A stretch of DNA of 48,239 bases from Bacteroidales bacterium (GCA_028708425.1 JAQVYY010000028.1:1-48239), one strand, 5' to 3'; numbered from the stretch's first letter, positions 25,898 through 34,330 are shown. Notes: a model not told the origin generated them from the sequence alone. Made by a program: numbers and translations.

Positions 25898-27250
25898 GTG
25901 ACATTTGAAGAACTAGGCCTGAAAAAACCATACTTACAAGCTCTAAACGATTTAGATTATTTATACCCAACCCCAATTCAGCAAAGGGCTTTCCCCGCAG
26001 TAAAATCGGGTAAAAATGTAATTGGTATTGCCCAAACCGGCACTGGCAAAACATTTGCATACCTATTGCCATTGCTTAATTCGCTTACCTATTCCGAGCA
26101 AAGAGATTTCCGCATTTTAATATTAGCACCCACAAGGGTGCTGGTGGTTCAAATTGTGAACGAAATAAAAAAGTTAACCAAGTACTATGGTATTCGGTCG
26201 GCAGGGGTTTATGGCGATACTAATATTAATACCCAAAAACAGATGGTGTACAATGGGCTCGACATACTTGTGGCTACACCAGGCAGACTAATAGACCTAG
26301 CTTTTACAGGCGTACTCAGGCTAAAATCGGTAAAAAAAGTGGTAATCGATGAGGTTGACGAGATGCTTAGCATGGGGCTAAGACAACAGCTGGTTAATGT
26401 GCTCGAAATGTTATCGGCAAAACGTCAGAACCTTATGTTTTCGGCTACGCTTAGCCCCGAGCTCGAAAAATTGGTATCCGAAATAGTTTACGACCCCATA
26501 AAAATTAGAATCCATCCGCACGGAACGCCCATTGCTAAAATTCAGCAGACAGCGTATCATATACCAAATTTTAATACTAAGGTAAACCTGTTAGAACTGC
26601 TTCTATCAGAAAACCAAAACCTTAGCAAGGTGATGGTGTTTGTGAAATCAAAAAGGGTTGCCGACCGCCTTTTTGAATTGATAACGGGTAAACTTCCCGA
26701 TGATATAAGCGTAATCCATTCAAACAAAGCCCATAACACTCGTCTTTCTGCATTAAAACAGTTCGAAGAGGGAGCTCATCGAATTCTAATTGCCACCGAT
26801 ATCGTAGCTCGAGGTATGGATATTTCCAATGTTAGCCACGTAATTAACTTTGATATGCCCGATGTGGCAGGCGATTATCTTCATCGAATTGGTCGTACGG
26901 GACGGGCCAATAAGCATGGCGCAGCCATATCATTGGTTGTCGAGGCAGAACAGGAGTATAAGCTTGAAATAGAAAAACTTATATCTAAAGAAATTCCCAT
27001 TGCCCCTTTGCCAGAGAACCTAGTAATATCCAATGTGCTTACTGAAGAGGAGTTAGCCCCTAATTTAGGCGATAAGGAGTACCTTGCTGTTCCTAAAAAG
27101 AAAATAAAAGGAGGCGAGGGTGCTGCTTTTCACGAGAAAAAGGCAAAGAACAAGAAGGTTAATCTAGGTGGACCTAAAAAACGTAAGGAGAAATACGAAA
27201 AGTTGAAACGCTCACAAAATCCCAATCGACCAGGGAAAACGAGGTTTTAG
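25898..27250 (+). CDS. DEAD-box-like RNA helicase with DEVD motif
   Basis: The open frame reaches back to a TTG at 25850 inside repeat copy F. The helicase fold (TFEELGLKKPYLQAL) begins right after the GTG at 25898, which I take as the start (450 residues). Motifs: AQTGTGKT (45-52), APTRVLVVQ, TPGR, motif II DEVD (151-154) instead of DEAD, SAT, ATDIVARGMDI, HRIGRTGRA. The C-terminal 65 residues are strongly basic (KKKIKGG.., KKRKEKYEKLKR..), a likely RNA-binding tail. The pairing with the helicase upstream suggests an old duplication and co-transcription. Confidence 0.9.
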   Translation: MTFEELGLKKPYLQALNDLDYLYPTPIQQRAFPAVKSGKNVIGIAQTGTGKTFAYLLPLLNSLTYSEQRDFRILILAPTRVLVVQIVNEIKKLTKYYGIRSAGVYGDTNINTQKQMVYNGLDILVATPGRLIDLAFTGVLRLKSVKKVVIDEVDEMLSMGLRQQLVNVLEMLSAKRQNLMFSATLSPELEKLVSEIVYDPIKIRIHPHGTPIAKIQQTAYHIPNFNTKVNLLELLLSENQNLSKVMVFVKSKRVADRLFELITGKLPDDISVIHSNKAHNTRLSALKQFEEGAHRILIATDIVARGMDISNVSHVINFDMPDVAGDYLHRIGRTGRANKHGAAISLVVEAEQEYKLEIEKLISKEIPIAPLPENLVISNVLTEEELAPNLGDKEYLAVPKKKIKGGEGAAFHEKKAKNKKVNLGGPKKRKEKYEKLKRSQNPNRPGKTRF

Positions 27251-27270
27251 TTTTTAAGTAATTAGTGGTA

Positions 27271-27312
27271 AGGAGTAAGGAGTAAGGAGTGAGGAGTGAG
27301 GAGTAAGGAGTA
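27271..27312. repeat. Six tandem 7-bp units
   Basis: AGGAGTA, AGGAGTA, AGGAGTG, AGGAGTG, AGGAGTA, AGGAGTA in a row, between the convergent helicase and DUF6155-like genes. It is a simple-sequence tract prone to slippage, with no obvious function. Confidence 0.85.
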
Positions 27313-27364
27313 AGTAGAGGTCGAACTCGAATGGGTATCGCAAAACCCAATCCACCAACAGCCA

Positions 27365-27838
27365 TCACCTTAACATCTCAATATCAACGGTATAATCAAA
27401 TTGCAAATCAGGATGAAGGGAGTTGTATATTTTCATAATTTTCTGGTGCTGCCTAAAGTACATGTTACCAATTACAGTATTCAATTTTATGGGTAAACCG
27501 GTACGCCTAAGCTGATTGCAGAAACATATCAGTAATTCGATTTCTGTTTGCTTTTTACCCGAGTACTTAATCAGCTTGTTTGTGGTTCGCAATGCCTTTC
27601 GGATAGTCTTTTTTGCCAGATAGGTGCGGCTCTTATTCAGGGTGGAGAACTCGCTCTTTATCGTTTCTTTCGATTTCCGCACGTAGCTCTGCTCGTCCTG
27701 CGATTCGAACAAAAGGTACGTAAGCAGCTCCTTATTTTCTAGCCTAAACTTCGCTAATCTTATACAAGCAGCAACTAAATCGGTGGGGTGCATAAGCTCC
27801 AATTCGGTTTTAATCTGTTTTATCGAGGCAGCTTTCAT
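27365..27838 (-). CDS. Conserved helical hypothetical protein, DUF6155-like
   Basis: The protein has 157 residues, mostly basic and helical. It begins MKAASIKQIKTELELMHPTDLVAACIRLAKFRLENKELLTYLLFE and has HQKIMKIYNSLHPDLQFDYTVDIEML at the end. I associate this with a Bacteroidota-only family (DUF6155), from memory. No enzyme motif, signal peptide or membrane helix is seen, so it is a cytoplasmic protein of unknown role. It converges with the helicase gene and is divergent from the GNAT gene. Confidence 0.6.
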   Translation of the reverse strand: MKAASIKQIKTELELMHPTDLVAACIRLAKFRLENKELLTYLLFESQDEQSYVRKSKETIKSEFSTLNKSRTYLAKKTIRKALRTTNKLIKYSGKKQTEIELLICFCNQLRRTGLPIKLNTVIGNMYFRQHQKIMKIYNSLHPDLQFDYTVDIEMLR

Positions 27839-27972
27839 AAATATTTTAACTTTTATTATGATTTTTATATCAACATCAACCTAAACCTACATATCATCAC
27901 AAAACTAATAAAATCTAACATCTCTTAAGCCCAAACGATATGGAAACACAGGGGTATTAATAGAAAGGGCAT

Positions 27973-28003
27973 TTTGATTGCTTTTGTATTTTTTGTAAAT
28001 TTG
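27973..28003 (+). promoter_or_regulatory. Promoter upstream of repeat copy G
   Basis: TTTG (27973-27976), a 19-base spacer and TAAATTTG (27996-28003) make a close match to the Bacteroidota pattern. The start would be near 28010, so the mRNA leader of the GNAT gene would be about 230 bases long and contain repeat copy G entirely. Confidence 0.55.
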
Positions 28004-28058
28004 CATAAATTCGTGTACAATGGCTGTTTTACATACCCATGAAGTAATATTCTACTAC

Positions 28059-28208
28059 TTAACCCGCATTATTCATCAAATTTGTAAAAGATGAATGCGA
28101 ATGCGGGTTACCCCGACCTAGTCGAACCCAATTTTGGGTAACAAAATGGGTTGTGAGGCTTAGTCGCTGTCGCAGACAGTAATTATTTGAATGCATAATT
28201 GGGGTTAA
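28059..28208 (+). repeat. Intergenic repeat family, copy G (full length, in a probable mRNA leader)
   Basis: 150 bases, TTAACCCGCATTATTCATC (28059-28077) to the right end at 28189-28208, which finishes TTGGGGTTAA. The local hairpin partner of the left end is at 28090-28110. It lies in the 402-base gap before the GNAT gene, 32 bases from its start codon. Confidence 0.9.
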
Positions 28209-28240
28209 AAAACAGCGATTGTTTAACCAAAAAAGATTAT

Positions 28241-28687
28241 ATGTTAAAAGTAAGGCAAATTAACAACGAGCAAGAATTAACAGACATTTCCCGAGACGAT
28301 ATTATTAATTTTTTATATGCGCACCTAGACCGTTTTCGCGACGATAAGGTTTCTATTGGCAAATGCCTCGATTATGCTTTCAAAATAAATGGGGGTACAG
28401 GAGGATTTGTACTTGCAGGGTACGTCGATGGTCGTTTAGCGGGAATAGTAATAATGAATAAAACTGGTATGCAGGGGTTTATTCCAGAAAATGTACTTGT
28501 TTACATTGCCGTTGATGCCGATATGCGTGGTAAAGGTATTGGTAAACGGCTTATAGAGGAAGTCATCAACAGGGTTGATGGTGATATTAAGCTTCATGTT
28601 GAGTACGATAATCCGGCCAAAAACCTTTACGAACGCGCAGGTTTTACAAATAAATACGCCGAAATGCGTTTCACTAAAAACAAGTAA
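28241..28687 (+). CDS. GNAT family N-acetyltransferase
   Basis: The ATG at 28241 gives 148 residues; the frame extends to 28199 only by reading out of repeat copy G. The acetyl-CoA binding motif is clear: VAVDADMRGKGIGKRLIEEV (the R-G-x-G-x-G/A core), followed by IKLHVEYDNPAKNLYERAGF, the usual end of the fold. The substrate cannot be told. Only two bases separate it from the amino-acid racemase gene, so the two are translated together and probably act on related amino acids. Confidence 0.85.
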   Translation: MLKVRQINNEQELTDISRDDIINFLYAHLDRFRDDKVSIGKCLDYAFKINGGTGGFVLAGYVDGRLAGIVIMNKTGMQGFIPENVLVYIAVDADMRGKGIGKRLIEEVINRVDGDIKLHVEYDNPAKNLYERAGFTNKYAEMRFTKNK

Positions 28688-28689
28688 AA

Positions 28690-29775
28690 ATGGCCGAATT
28701 AGTAGTAAAATCGGATGACATTATTGAAAATGTCGAAAAATTAAATAAGTACCTTGATAAGCATAATGTTACTTGGAGCCTTGTGGTAAAAGTGCTGTCG
28801 GGTCATCAGGAATTTCTAGAGAAACTTCTTTTTCACCCAGTTGTAAAGGGGTTGCATAGCGTTGGCGATTCGCGTATATCGGGCCTTCGAATTATTAAAG
28901 AGATTAATCCCGATATCGTAACCATGTACGTAAAACCTCCAGCAATGGATATCATTGAACCGCTTGTTAGCTATGCCGATATCTCATTAAATACATCTTT
29001 TCAAACCATCGAAGCGCTTAATGCCGAAGCAGGACGACAAGGAAAAAAGCATAGGGTAATCATTATGATTGAACTAGGGGAACTGCGTGAGGGGATTCTA
29101 CGCGAAAAGGTTATTGAGTTTTATAAGAGGGTGTTCGACCTAGAAAACATAGTAATCGAGGGGATAGGCACAAACTTAGGCTGCATGTACGGAATTCAGC
29201 CAACCTACGATAAGCTGGTGCAAATGTCACTTTACAAACAGCTAATCGATGCTAAGTTCAACACGAATCTTCCCATAATATCAGGGGGCAGCTCCATTAC
29301 TTTGCCCTTGATGGGTAAATCGACAATGCCGAAAAATATAAACCATTTACGTGTTGGCGAAACCGCCTTTTTGGGTATATCGCCATTAGATGGCGAAGTT
29401 TTTCTCGACCTATCAACCGAGGCTTTCGAGTATTTGGGAAATGTTATTGAACTTGAGCTTAAAGAAACAAGCCCCGATGGAATTATTAGCGAAGGCAATA
29501 TTGGCCAAACGGCCGAAGACGTTGACCGAGACCATAGCTACAGGGCTATTCTCGACTTTGGAATCCTCGATGTTGATGTACATGAACTTACTCCAAAGGA
29601 TAAGGAGATACGTTTTGCTGGAACCACTTCCGATATGAGTGTTTACGATTTAGGCTCCGTTGATAAACGGAAGCAATGTCGATATAAAGTGGGCGATAAG
29701 GTGCGGTTCTCGCCTTCGTACATGGCCGTAGCAAGGCTTATGAATTCAAAGTTTATTGATAAAACAATTCTGTAG
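28690..29775 (+). CDS. PLP-dependent alanine/ornithine racemase family protein
   Basis: The protein has 361 residues and fits the alanine/ornithine racemase family (N-terminal alanine-racemase TIM barrel). The lysine that binds pyridoxal phosphate should be Lys34 in WSLVVKVLSGH. SGGSSITLPLM and NHLRVGETAFLG mark the phosphate-binding part of the barrel. It differs from housekeeping Alr in its short lead and altered C-terminal domain, so the substrate may be ornithine, lysine or another amino acid. The linked GNAT suggests that an amino acid is racemised and N-acetylated, which is inference. Confidence 0.78.
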   Translation: MAELVVKSDDIIENVEKLNKYLDKHNVTWSLVVKVLSGHQEFLEKLLFHPVVKGLHSVGDSRISGLRIIKEINPDIVTMYVKPPAMDIIEPLVSYADISLNTSFQTIEALNAEAGRQGKKHRVIIMIELGELREGILREKVIEFYKRVFDLENIVIEGIGTNLGCMYGIQPTYDKLVQMSLYKQLIDAKFNTNLPIISGGSSITLPLMGKSTMPKNINHLRVGETAFLGISPLDGEVFLDLSTEAFEYLGNVIELELKETSPDGIISEGNIGQTAEDVDRDHSYRAILDFGILDVDVHELTPKDKEIRFAGTTSDMSVYDLGSVDKRKQCRYKVGDKVRFSPSYMAVARLMNSKFIDKTIL

Positions 29776-29779
29776 TGTA

Positions 29780-30020
29780 TTAACCCGCATTATTCATCAA
29801 ATTTGTAAAAGATGAATGCAAATGCGGGTTACCCCCACATAGTCGAGCCCATTTTGGGCAACAGAATTGGTTGTGAGGCTTAGTCGCTGTTAGAGACCCC
29901 AATTATTCGAATGAAACATTCATGTTAACAACGTTAACACTCAGGAGAATGACTACTCCATGAATGTTCCATGTGTTCCTTTGAAAATAAATAAATAGAC
30001 ATATGAATAATTGGGGTTAA
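29780..30020 (+). repeat. Intergenic repeat family, copy H (interrupted)
   Basis: The left part (29780-29915) runs from TTAACCCGCATTATTCATC to ATTATTCGAATGAA; the right tip (30003-30020, ATGAATAATTGGGGTTAA) continues after 87-92 foreign bases. The repeated ATGAA at both junctions suggests an insertion with target duplication. It fills most of the 396-base gap before the ABC transporter genes. Confidence 0.85.
29911..30002. mobile_element. 92-bp insertion inside repeat copy H
   Basis: The insert is bounded by ATGAA at 29911-29915 and again at 30003-30007. It contains an inverted repeat, AACATTCATG (29915-29924) with CATGAATGTT (29959-29968), and inside that GTTAACAACGTTAAC and a small GGAG/CTCC stem. 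It has no coding capacity. It may be a very small non-autonomous element; the mechanism is unknown. Confidence 0.5.
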
Positions 30021-30031
30021 ACCATTCTAAC

Positions 30032-30066
30032 AAGGCGTTTCGGAATTTATTTCGAGGCGCTTTTTT
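30032..30066 (+). terminator. Terminator after the racemase unit
   Basis: AAGGCGTTTCGGAA (30032-30045) and TTTCGAGGCGCTTT (30050-30063) form a 14-bp RNA stem when G-U wobbles are allowed, with a TTTA loop and further T after the stem. It lies past repeat copy H, so the repeat may be in the 3' end of the racemase mRNA. Confidence 0.6.
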
Positions 30067-30098
30067 ATTTCATAGCCTATATTATCAAATATATCCGC

Positions 30099-30106
30099 TA
30101 TTTTTG
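30099..30106 (+). promoter_or_regulatory. -7 box upstream of fetA
   Basis: TATTTTTG matches TAnnTTTG and lies 65 bases before the transporter start codon. No clear -33 element. Confidence 0.45.
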
Positions 30107-30171
30107 CAGCAAATACAAATCATCAATATTACTACTGTATAGAGGTAGTTTTAAAGTTAGTTAAAATAGCT

Positions 30172-30765
30172 ATGTTTGAAATAGAGGTAAATAACCTTGC
30201 AAAATATTTCGATGAGCGCATAATTTTCGAAAACCTTAATTTTGTTGCTCAAAAGGGACAAAAGGTTACCATTACAGGCGCTTCGGGCAAGGGCAAAACC
30301 ACATTACTACGCATACTTGCCGGTATAGCGGCACCAGATAAAGGCAGCATAACCTTTAATAACCAGATTTTTAATGGCCAAACAGCACGAGCACTTCGCC
30401 AGCAAATTGCTTACCTACCGCAAGGAATCGATTTAATGGTAAACAATGGGGTAGAGCTAGCTCAGCTGCTACACATTGATTACAAGCTATCCATTCCGTA
30501 TCTCGAAAAGCTCTTGCTGCAACCTAGTATTATTGAACAGCCTTTTGCTGCTGTTAGCGGTGGGGAGAAGCAACGAATACTTGTTTCGCTTATTCTATCG
30601 CTACAACGGCCCATTTTACTGCTCGATGAACCAACATCGGCTCTCGATAAGAATTCGGCTGAAAAGTTAATGAACCTTATTTGGTCTAACCCAAAAATTA
30701 CCATGGTATCAACTTCACATAATCCCGAGTGGGAGAAAAGATGTGAGCAAGTAATACGACTATGA
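30172..30765 (+). CDS. fetA: ABC transporter ATP-binding protein, FetA-like
   Basis: The protein has 197 residues, a minimal ATPase subunit. Walker A is GASGKGKTT (about 37-45), the signature VSGGEKQR is near 126, and Walker B is PILLLDEPTSALD (about 144-156). It overlaps the permease gene by four bases (ATGA), so the pair is translationally coupled. The partner belongs to the FetB/UPF0014 family, which points to metal (iron) export as in E. coli FetAB; the short length fits FetA. Confidence 0.78.
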   Translation: MFEIEVNNLAKYFDERIIFENLNFVAQKGQKVTITGASGKGKTTLLRILAGIAAPDKGSITFNNQIFNGQTARALRQQIAYLPQGIDLMVNNGVELAQLLHIDYKLSIPYLEKLLLQPSIIEQPFAAVSGGEKQRILVSLILSLQRPILLLDEPTSALDKNSAEKLMNLIWSNPKITMVSTSHNPEWEKRCEQVIRL

Positions 30766-31559
30766 ATGCAATTCAGGATATTTCAATACTAAATCTTTGC
30801 CTCAGCTTTATTGCGCTAACAATCCCCATTGCAGGGTTTTGGTATTTTCGTGTGGGGCTTACCAAGGCAACCCTTATTGCAGTAGCCCGTATGGTAATTC
30901 AGCTTTCGGCCGTGGCGCTATACCTAGAATACATTTTTGAAAAAAATAACCCCTACCTAAACTCTGCATGGGTAGTAGTAATGATACTAGTGGGCGTTTT
31001 TACAACGCTTAAGCGAAGTAACCTTAACCCCAAAATGCTTGCGCTTCCGCTAATTATTTCGGCGGTTACAAGCATAGTGGTTATTGATGCATTCTTTTTG
31101 GGGGTAATAATCAACTTGCCCTACGTATTCGAATCGCAATATTTTATTCCCATATCCGGAATGATACTTGGTAACGCAATGAATCACAATATCGTAGGAC
31201 TAAATGCCTATTTTGAAGGGTTAACCACAAATCAAAACCTGTACTATTTTCTTCTAATAAATGGAAGCAGTAAAAAACAGGCCGTTAATCCGTTTATAGT
31301 ACGAGCCCTACGGAAAGCGCTTAATCCAATGATTGCCAACACCTCGGTTATGGGCTTAATATCGCTTCCGGGTATGATGACAGGGCAAATTTTAGGAGGG
31401 AGCTCACCTGCCACCGCCATACGCTACCAGATAATGATTATGCTTGCCATCTTCACAGGATGTAGCATAAATCTAATGCTCAGCATTATTCTGGGCAATA
31501 AAACAGCTTTCGATCGAATGGATAGAATCTCTTCGCTCGTGATTAGAAAAAACAGGTAA
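30762..31559 (+). CDS. fetB: Iron export permease FetB (UPF0014) family
   Basis: The protein has 265 residues with about seven hydrophobic helices. Family signatures are RMVIQLSAVALYLEYIFEKN, the stretch ISGMILGNAMNHNIVGLNAYFEGL, and MGLISLPGMMTGQILGGSSPATAIRYQIMIML. It works with the ATPase encoded by the overlapping upstream gene. In E. coli this pair protects against iron and peroxide stress by exporting iron; the same role is inferred here. Confidence 0.85.
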   Translation: MNAIQDISILNLCLSFIALTIPIAGFWYFRVGLTKATLIAVARMVIQLSAVALYLEYIFEKNNPYLNSAWVVVMILVGVFTTLKRSNLNPKMLALPLIISAVTSIVVIDAFFLGVIINLPYVFESQYFIPISGMILGNAMNHNIVGLNAYFEGLTTNQNLYYFLLINGSSKKQAVNPFIVRALRKALNPMIANTSVMGLISLPGMMTGQILGGSSPATAIRYQIMIMLAIFTGCSINLMLSIILGNKTAFDRMDRISSLVIRKNR

Positions 31560-31692
31560 GCAAAAGTAATTTAGGTCTTTAAATAAATACCTTTAATCTT
31601 ATTTGGAAAAACAGAATACATAGATTATTCGTAAGCGTAATTTGCTATTATTCAATCAATAGTAAAAGGTTAACTCTATAAATACTTCAGCC

Positions 31693-32079
31693 ATGGAAAA
31701 CAACTTAAGCGTTGGATTAAGTCACACATTATCGTTAGTCGTTAAACTTGAGCATACAGCCATATCCCATAAATCAGGAACGTTACCAGTTCTAGCAACC
31801 CCAGCAATGGTTGCTTTTGTTGAAAATGCCGCTATGTGTGCCGTAATGGATGGTTTGCCAGATGGTGAAGCTACAGTAGGTACAAGGATTGATATCAGGC
31901 ATCTAAAGGCAACACCCGTTGGCATGAAGATTGAGTGTAAAGCAACCTTAGTTCAGATTGAGGGGAGAAAGCTTACCTTTGAAGTGTTTGCTGCCGATGA
32001 AATGGGGCAAATTGGGGTAGGAACTCACGTTAGATACATGGTTAACAAGAAAGATTTTATGGAAAAGGCTATCAGGTAG
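31693..32079 (+). CDS. Hotdog-fold thioesterase, FlK-like
   Basis: The protein has 128 residues and fits the fluoroacetyl-CoA-thioesterase-like hotdog family. The FlK triad Thr42-Glu50-His76 has exact spacing matches here: Thr36, Glu44 (AFVENAA) and His70 (DIRHLKATPVG). The G-x-x-V-x-I/H-L-x-A-T-P-V-G block is typical. It should cleave an acyl-CoA thioester in the cytoplasm; fluoroacetate itself is not implied. It stands between the fetAB pair and a lipoprotein gene. Confidence 0.8.
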   Translation: MENNLSVGLSHTLSLVVKLEHTAISHKSGTLPVLATPAMVAFVENAAMCAVMDGLPDGEATVGTRIDIRHLKATPVGMKIECKATLVQIEGRKLTFEVFAADEMGQIGVGTHVRYMVNKKDFMEKAIR

Positions 32080-32103
32080 AGAGCTAAACTAATCTATATT
32101 ACT

Positions 32104-32649
32104 ATGATTAAAACTTTAATTCAAGCTATCGCCTTTACACTAGCATTACTCTTGGTAAGTAGCTGTGTAAACAAAGGCGATTCCAATTCGTCGAAAAGCT
32201 CGTCCGATGTTTTAAAGAGCTATCAAGAACAAGAGGTAGGGAGGATAATATCAGTTCCACCTGCCATGGCTGCATTATTATTAGATAAAGCGCAACCTGG
32301 AAATGATAGCCTCGCAAGCTTGCTAAGCAACACCCAAAAGGTTTTATTTCTGATTGCTCCCCTTGATTCCAAACCGAAAGAACAAAAGCTACGTGAAGAT
32401 ATAGCCTCGCAGCTAAACGAGATAAACTTTCGTAGTATAGCCACAATGGATAATGGGCATGAACAAGTTATTGTTAAAACCCTAAGTTCAGAGGGCGAAA
32501 ACTATTCAGAAATGGTTGTAATCGTTTCAAACCATAAAGCCCTTGTTTGTGTCAGCTTCTTGGGGAATTTCTCTCAAGAAACGGTTGCTAGCCTTACATT
32601 ACCCAAAAATATTGATATCCTACCTGAGCTAAACAGGTTTTTACAGTAA
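32104..32649 (+). CDS. Lipoprotein, DUF4252-like
   Basis: The protein has 181 residues. The signal MIKTLIQAIAFTLALLLVSSCVNK has lipobox VSSC (cysteine 21), then a serine-rich linker. The later part (KVLFLIAPLDSKPKEQKLREDIASQLNEINF..VVIVSNHKALVCVSFLGNFSQETVASL) has the strand pattern of DUF4252 proteins common in Bacteroidota. The function is unknown, and the family call is from pattern memory only. It starts 24 bases after the thioesterase stop codon, so it may be cotranscribed with it. Confidence 0.6.
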   Translation: MIKTLIQAIAFTLALLLVSSCVNKGDSNSSKSSSDVLKSYQEQEVGRIISVPPAMAALLLDKAQPGNDSLASLLSNTQKVLFLIAPLDSKPKEQKLREDIASQLNEINFRSIATMDNGHEQVIVKTLSSEGENYSEMVVIVSNHKALVCVSFLGNFSQETVASLTLPKNIDILPELNRFLQ

Positions 32650-32854
32650 TTTTTATTTTTCAGATTATACGCAAATACTTACATAGCATAAAGGCTTTAA
32701 GCTCAGTTTAAAGTAGCTAATCTCTATCGGAATAATCTTTCAAATTGTGCCACTCCGCAATGTTTCCGTATTATGCAGGTCGTAAATATTTACGAGTTTA
32801 CCAACAATTATTCTAAAATAGTTATAACTTTAACCGCATTATAGTTGAAGTGCT

Positions 32855-34330
32855 ATGCTAATAGATTTCCTGAATTCTATTTTACCTCCATACCTGGCTT
32901 TTATAATACTATTGCTATATCTACTTACTGTGTTATCAACAGCCATAATGGTAATTCACGAAAAGCGCGACCCAGCAAAAACAAGCATTTGGGTGCTTAT
33001 CCTTATACTATTGCCTGTACTTGGGCTAATATTCTACATCTTTTTTGGACAAAATCATCGAAAGGAAAAGATGTTTAACCGTAAAGAGATTAAAGATCTT
33101 AAGCACATTGAACTTCTAAGCAAAACCCAGCTATCCGATATAAAAACCGACGCTTTTTATACGGAACCCAGCATCGTAGATAACTTAAATATAATTACCC
33201 TGCTACTAAACAATAGTAAGGCATTGCTTACTATTCACAATCAGGTTGAAATTTTTCAAACAGGAAAAAAAACATTTAATGCAATAATTGACAATATAGA
33301 TAAAGCGCAAGAATCTATCCATTTGGTATTCTATATTATTGCTAGCGACAACATTGGTAATATCATTAAAGAAAAACTTATTAAAAAAGCTCGCGCCGGG
33401 GTTGAAGTACGCCTAATATACGACGATGTGGGCTCATGGAAAATATCGAAGAAGTTTATAACCGAGCTTAAAGAGGCCGGTGTAGAGGTGTACCCCTTTA
33501 TGAAGGTTAAATTCCCGCTTCTAACCAGTAAGTTTAACTACCGTAATCATCGTAAAGTTATTGTAATCGATGGTAAAGTGGCGTTTATGGGCGGTATGAA
33601 TATAGCCGACCGGTACCTTAAAGGGGATGAGTCTTTAGGAATGTGGTACGATACGGTTCTCCGAATTCGGGGCGAAGCGGTTAAGGTGCTCCAGCTCGTA
33701 TTCTTTGTCGATTGGTTTTTTGTGAGCAAAAAAATTGTATCCGATAGCAACAAATACTTCCCTGAGCATCCTGTACCCGAAGCTCATCCCGTTCAGATTA
33801 CGGTAAGTGGCCCCGATTCCGATTGGGCATCGATAATGCAAGCATTTTTTGCTGCCATAACCCACGCAAAGAAGCATATTTATATTTCTACACCCTACTT
33901 TGTTCCCAATCAGAGCATTTTAACCGCCCTTAAAACGGCATCGCTTAGCGGGGTTGATGTTCGGATAGTGCTCCCCGGAAAATCTGATGCTACCGTTGTT
34001 TACTGGAGCTCAATGTCGTACGTTTCCGAATTGCTCAAAGCTGGCATCAAGGTGTACCTGTTTCAGAATGGGTTTAACCACTCAAAAATTTTGATGATCG
34101 ACACCAGCTTTGCCTCAGTGGGTTCAGCAAATATGGACATCAGAAGTTTTGAGGATAATTTCGAGATTATGGCTATGATTTACGATCCTGAAGTAACGCA
34201 AAAACTAGAGACCCAGTTTCTTCGCGATATAAAGCGTAGCAAAAAGGTAAATGTAAGCCGATGGAACCGTCGCCCCATACGCCAAACGTTCAAGGAATCT
34301 GTGGCCCGAATGTTTAGCCCACTTTTTTAG
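32855..34330 (+). CDS. cls: Cardiolipin synthase (phospholipase D superfamily)
   Basis: The protein has 491 residues. Two N-terminal membrane helices (about 10-35 and 43-65) are followed by two PLD domains, with HKD motifs at His232 (NHRKVIVIDGKVAFMGGMN) and His409 (NHSKILMIDTSFASVGSANMD). It joins two phosphatidylglycerols, or PG with another phospholipid, to make cardiolipin in the inner membrane. Length and layout fit ClsA. It has a free-standing 205-base upstream region. Confidence 0.92.
   Translation: MLIDFLNSILPPYLAFIILLLYLLTVLSTAIMVIHEKRDPAKTSIWVLILILLPVLGLIFYIFFGQNHRKEKMFNRKEIKDLKHIELLSKTQLSDIKTDAFYTEPSIVDNLNIITLLLNNSKALLTIHNQVEIFQTGKKTFNAIIDNIDKAQESIHLVFYIIASDNIGNIIKEKLIKKARAGVEVRLIYDDVGSWKISKKFITELKEAGVEVYPFMKVKFPLLTSKFNYRNHRKVIVIDGKVAFMGGMNIADRYLKGDESLGMWYDTVLRIRGEAVKVLQLVFFVDWFFVSKKIVSDSNKYFPEHPVPEAHPVQITVSGPDSDWASIMQAFFAAITHAKKHIYISTPYFVPNQSILTALKTASLSGVDVRIVLPGKSDATVVYWSSMSYVSELLKAGIKVYLFQNGFNHSKILMIDTSFASVGSANMDIRSFEDNFEIMAMIYDPEVTQKLETQFLRDIKRSKKVNVSRWNRRPIRQTFKESVARMFSPLF

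Noticed and set aside
27174-27368. Minus-strand open frame with SLLTPYS repeats
   Set aside because: The repeats are simply the translation of the 7-bp tandem tract at 27271-27312 in a frame overlapping the helicase end.
29911-30007. Reading the 92-bp insert as an integron attC site
   Set aside because: GTTAAC motifs are present, but there is no integrase or cassette gene and the core-site layout does not fit well.
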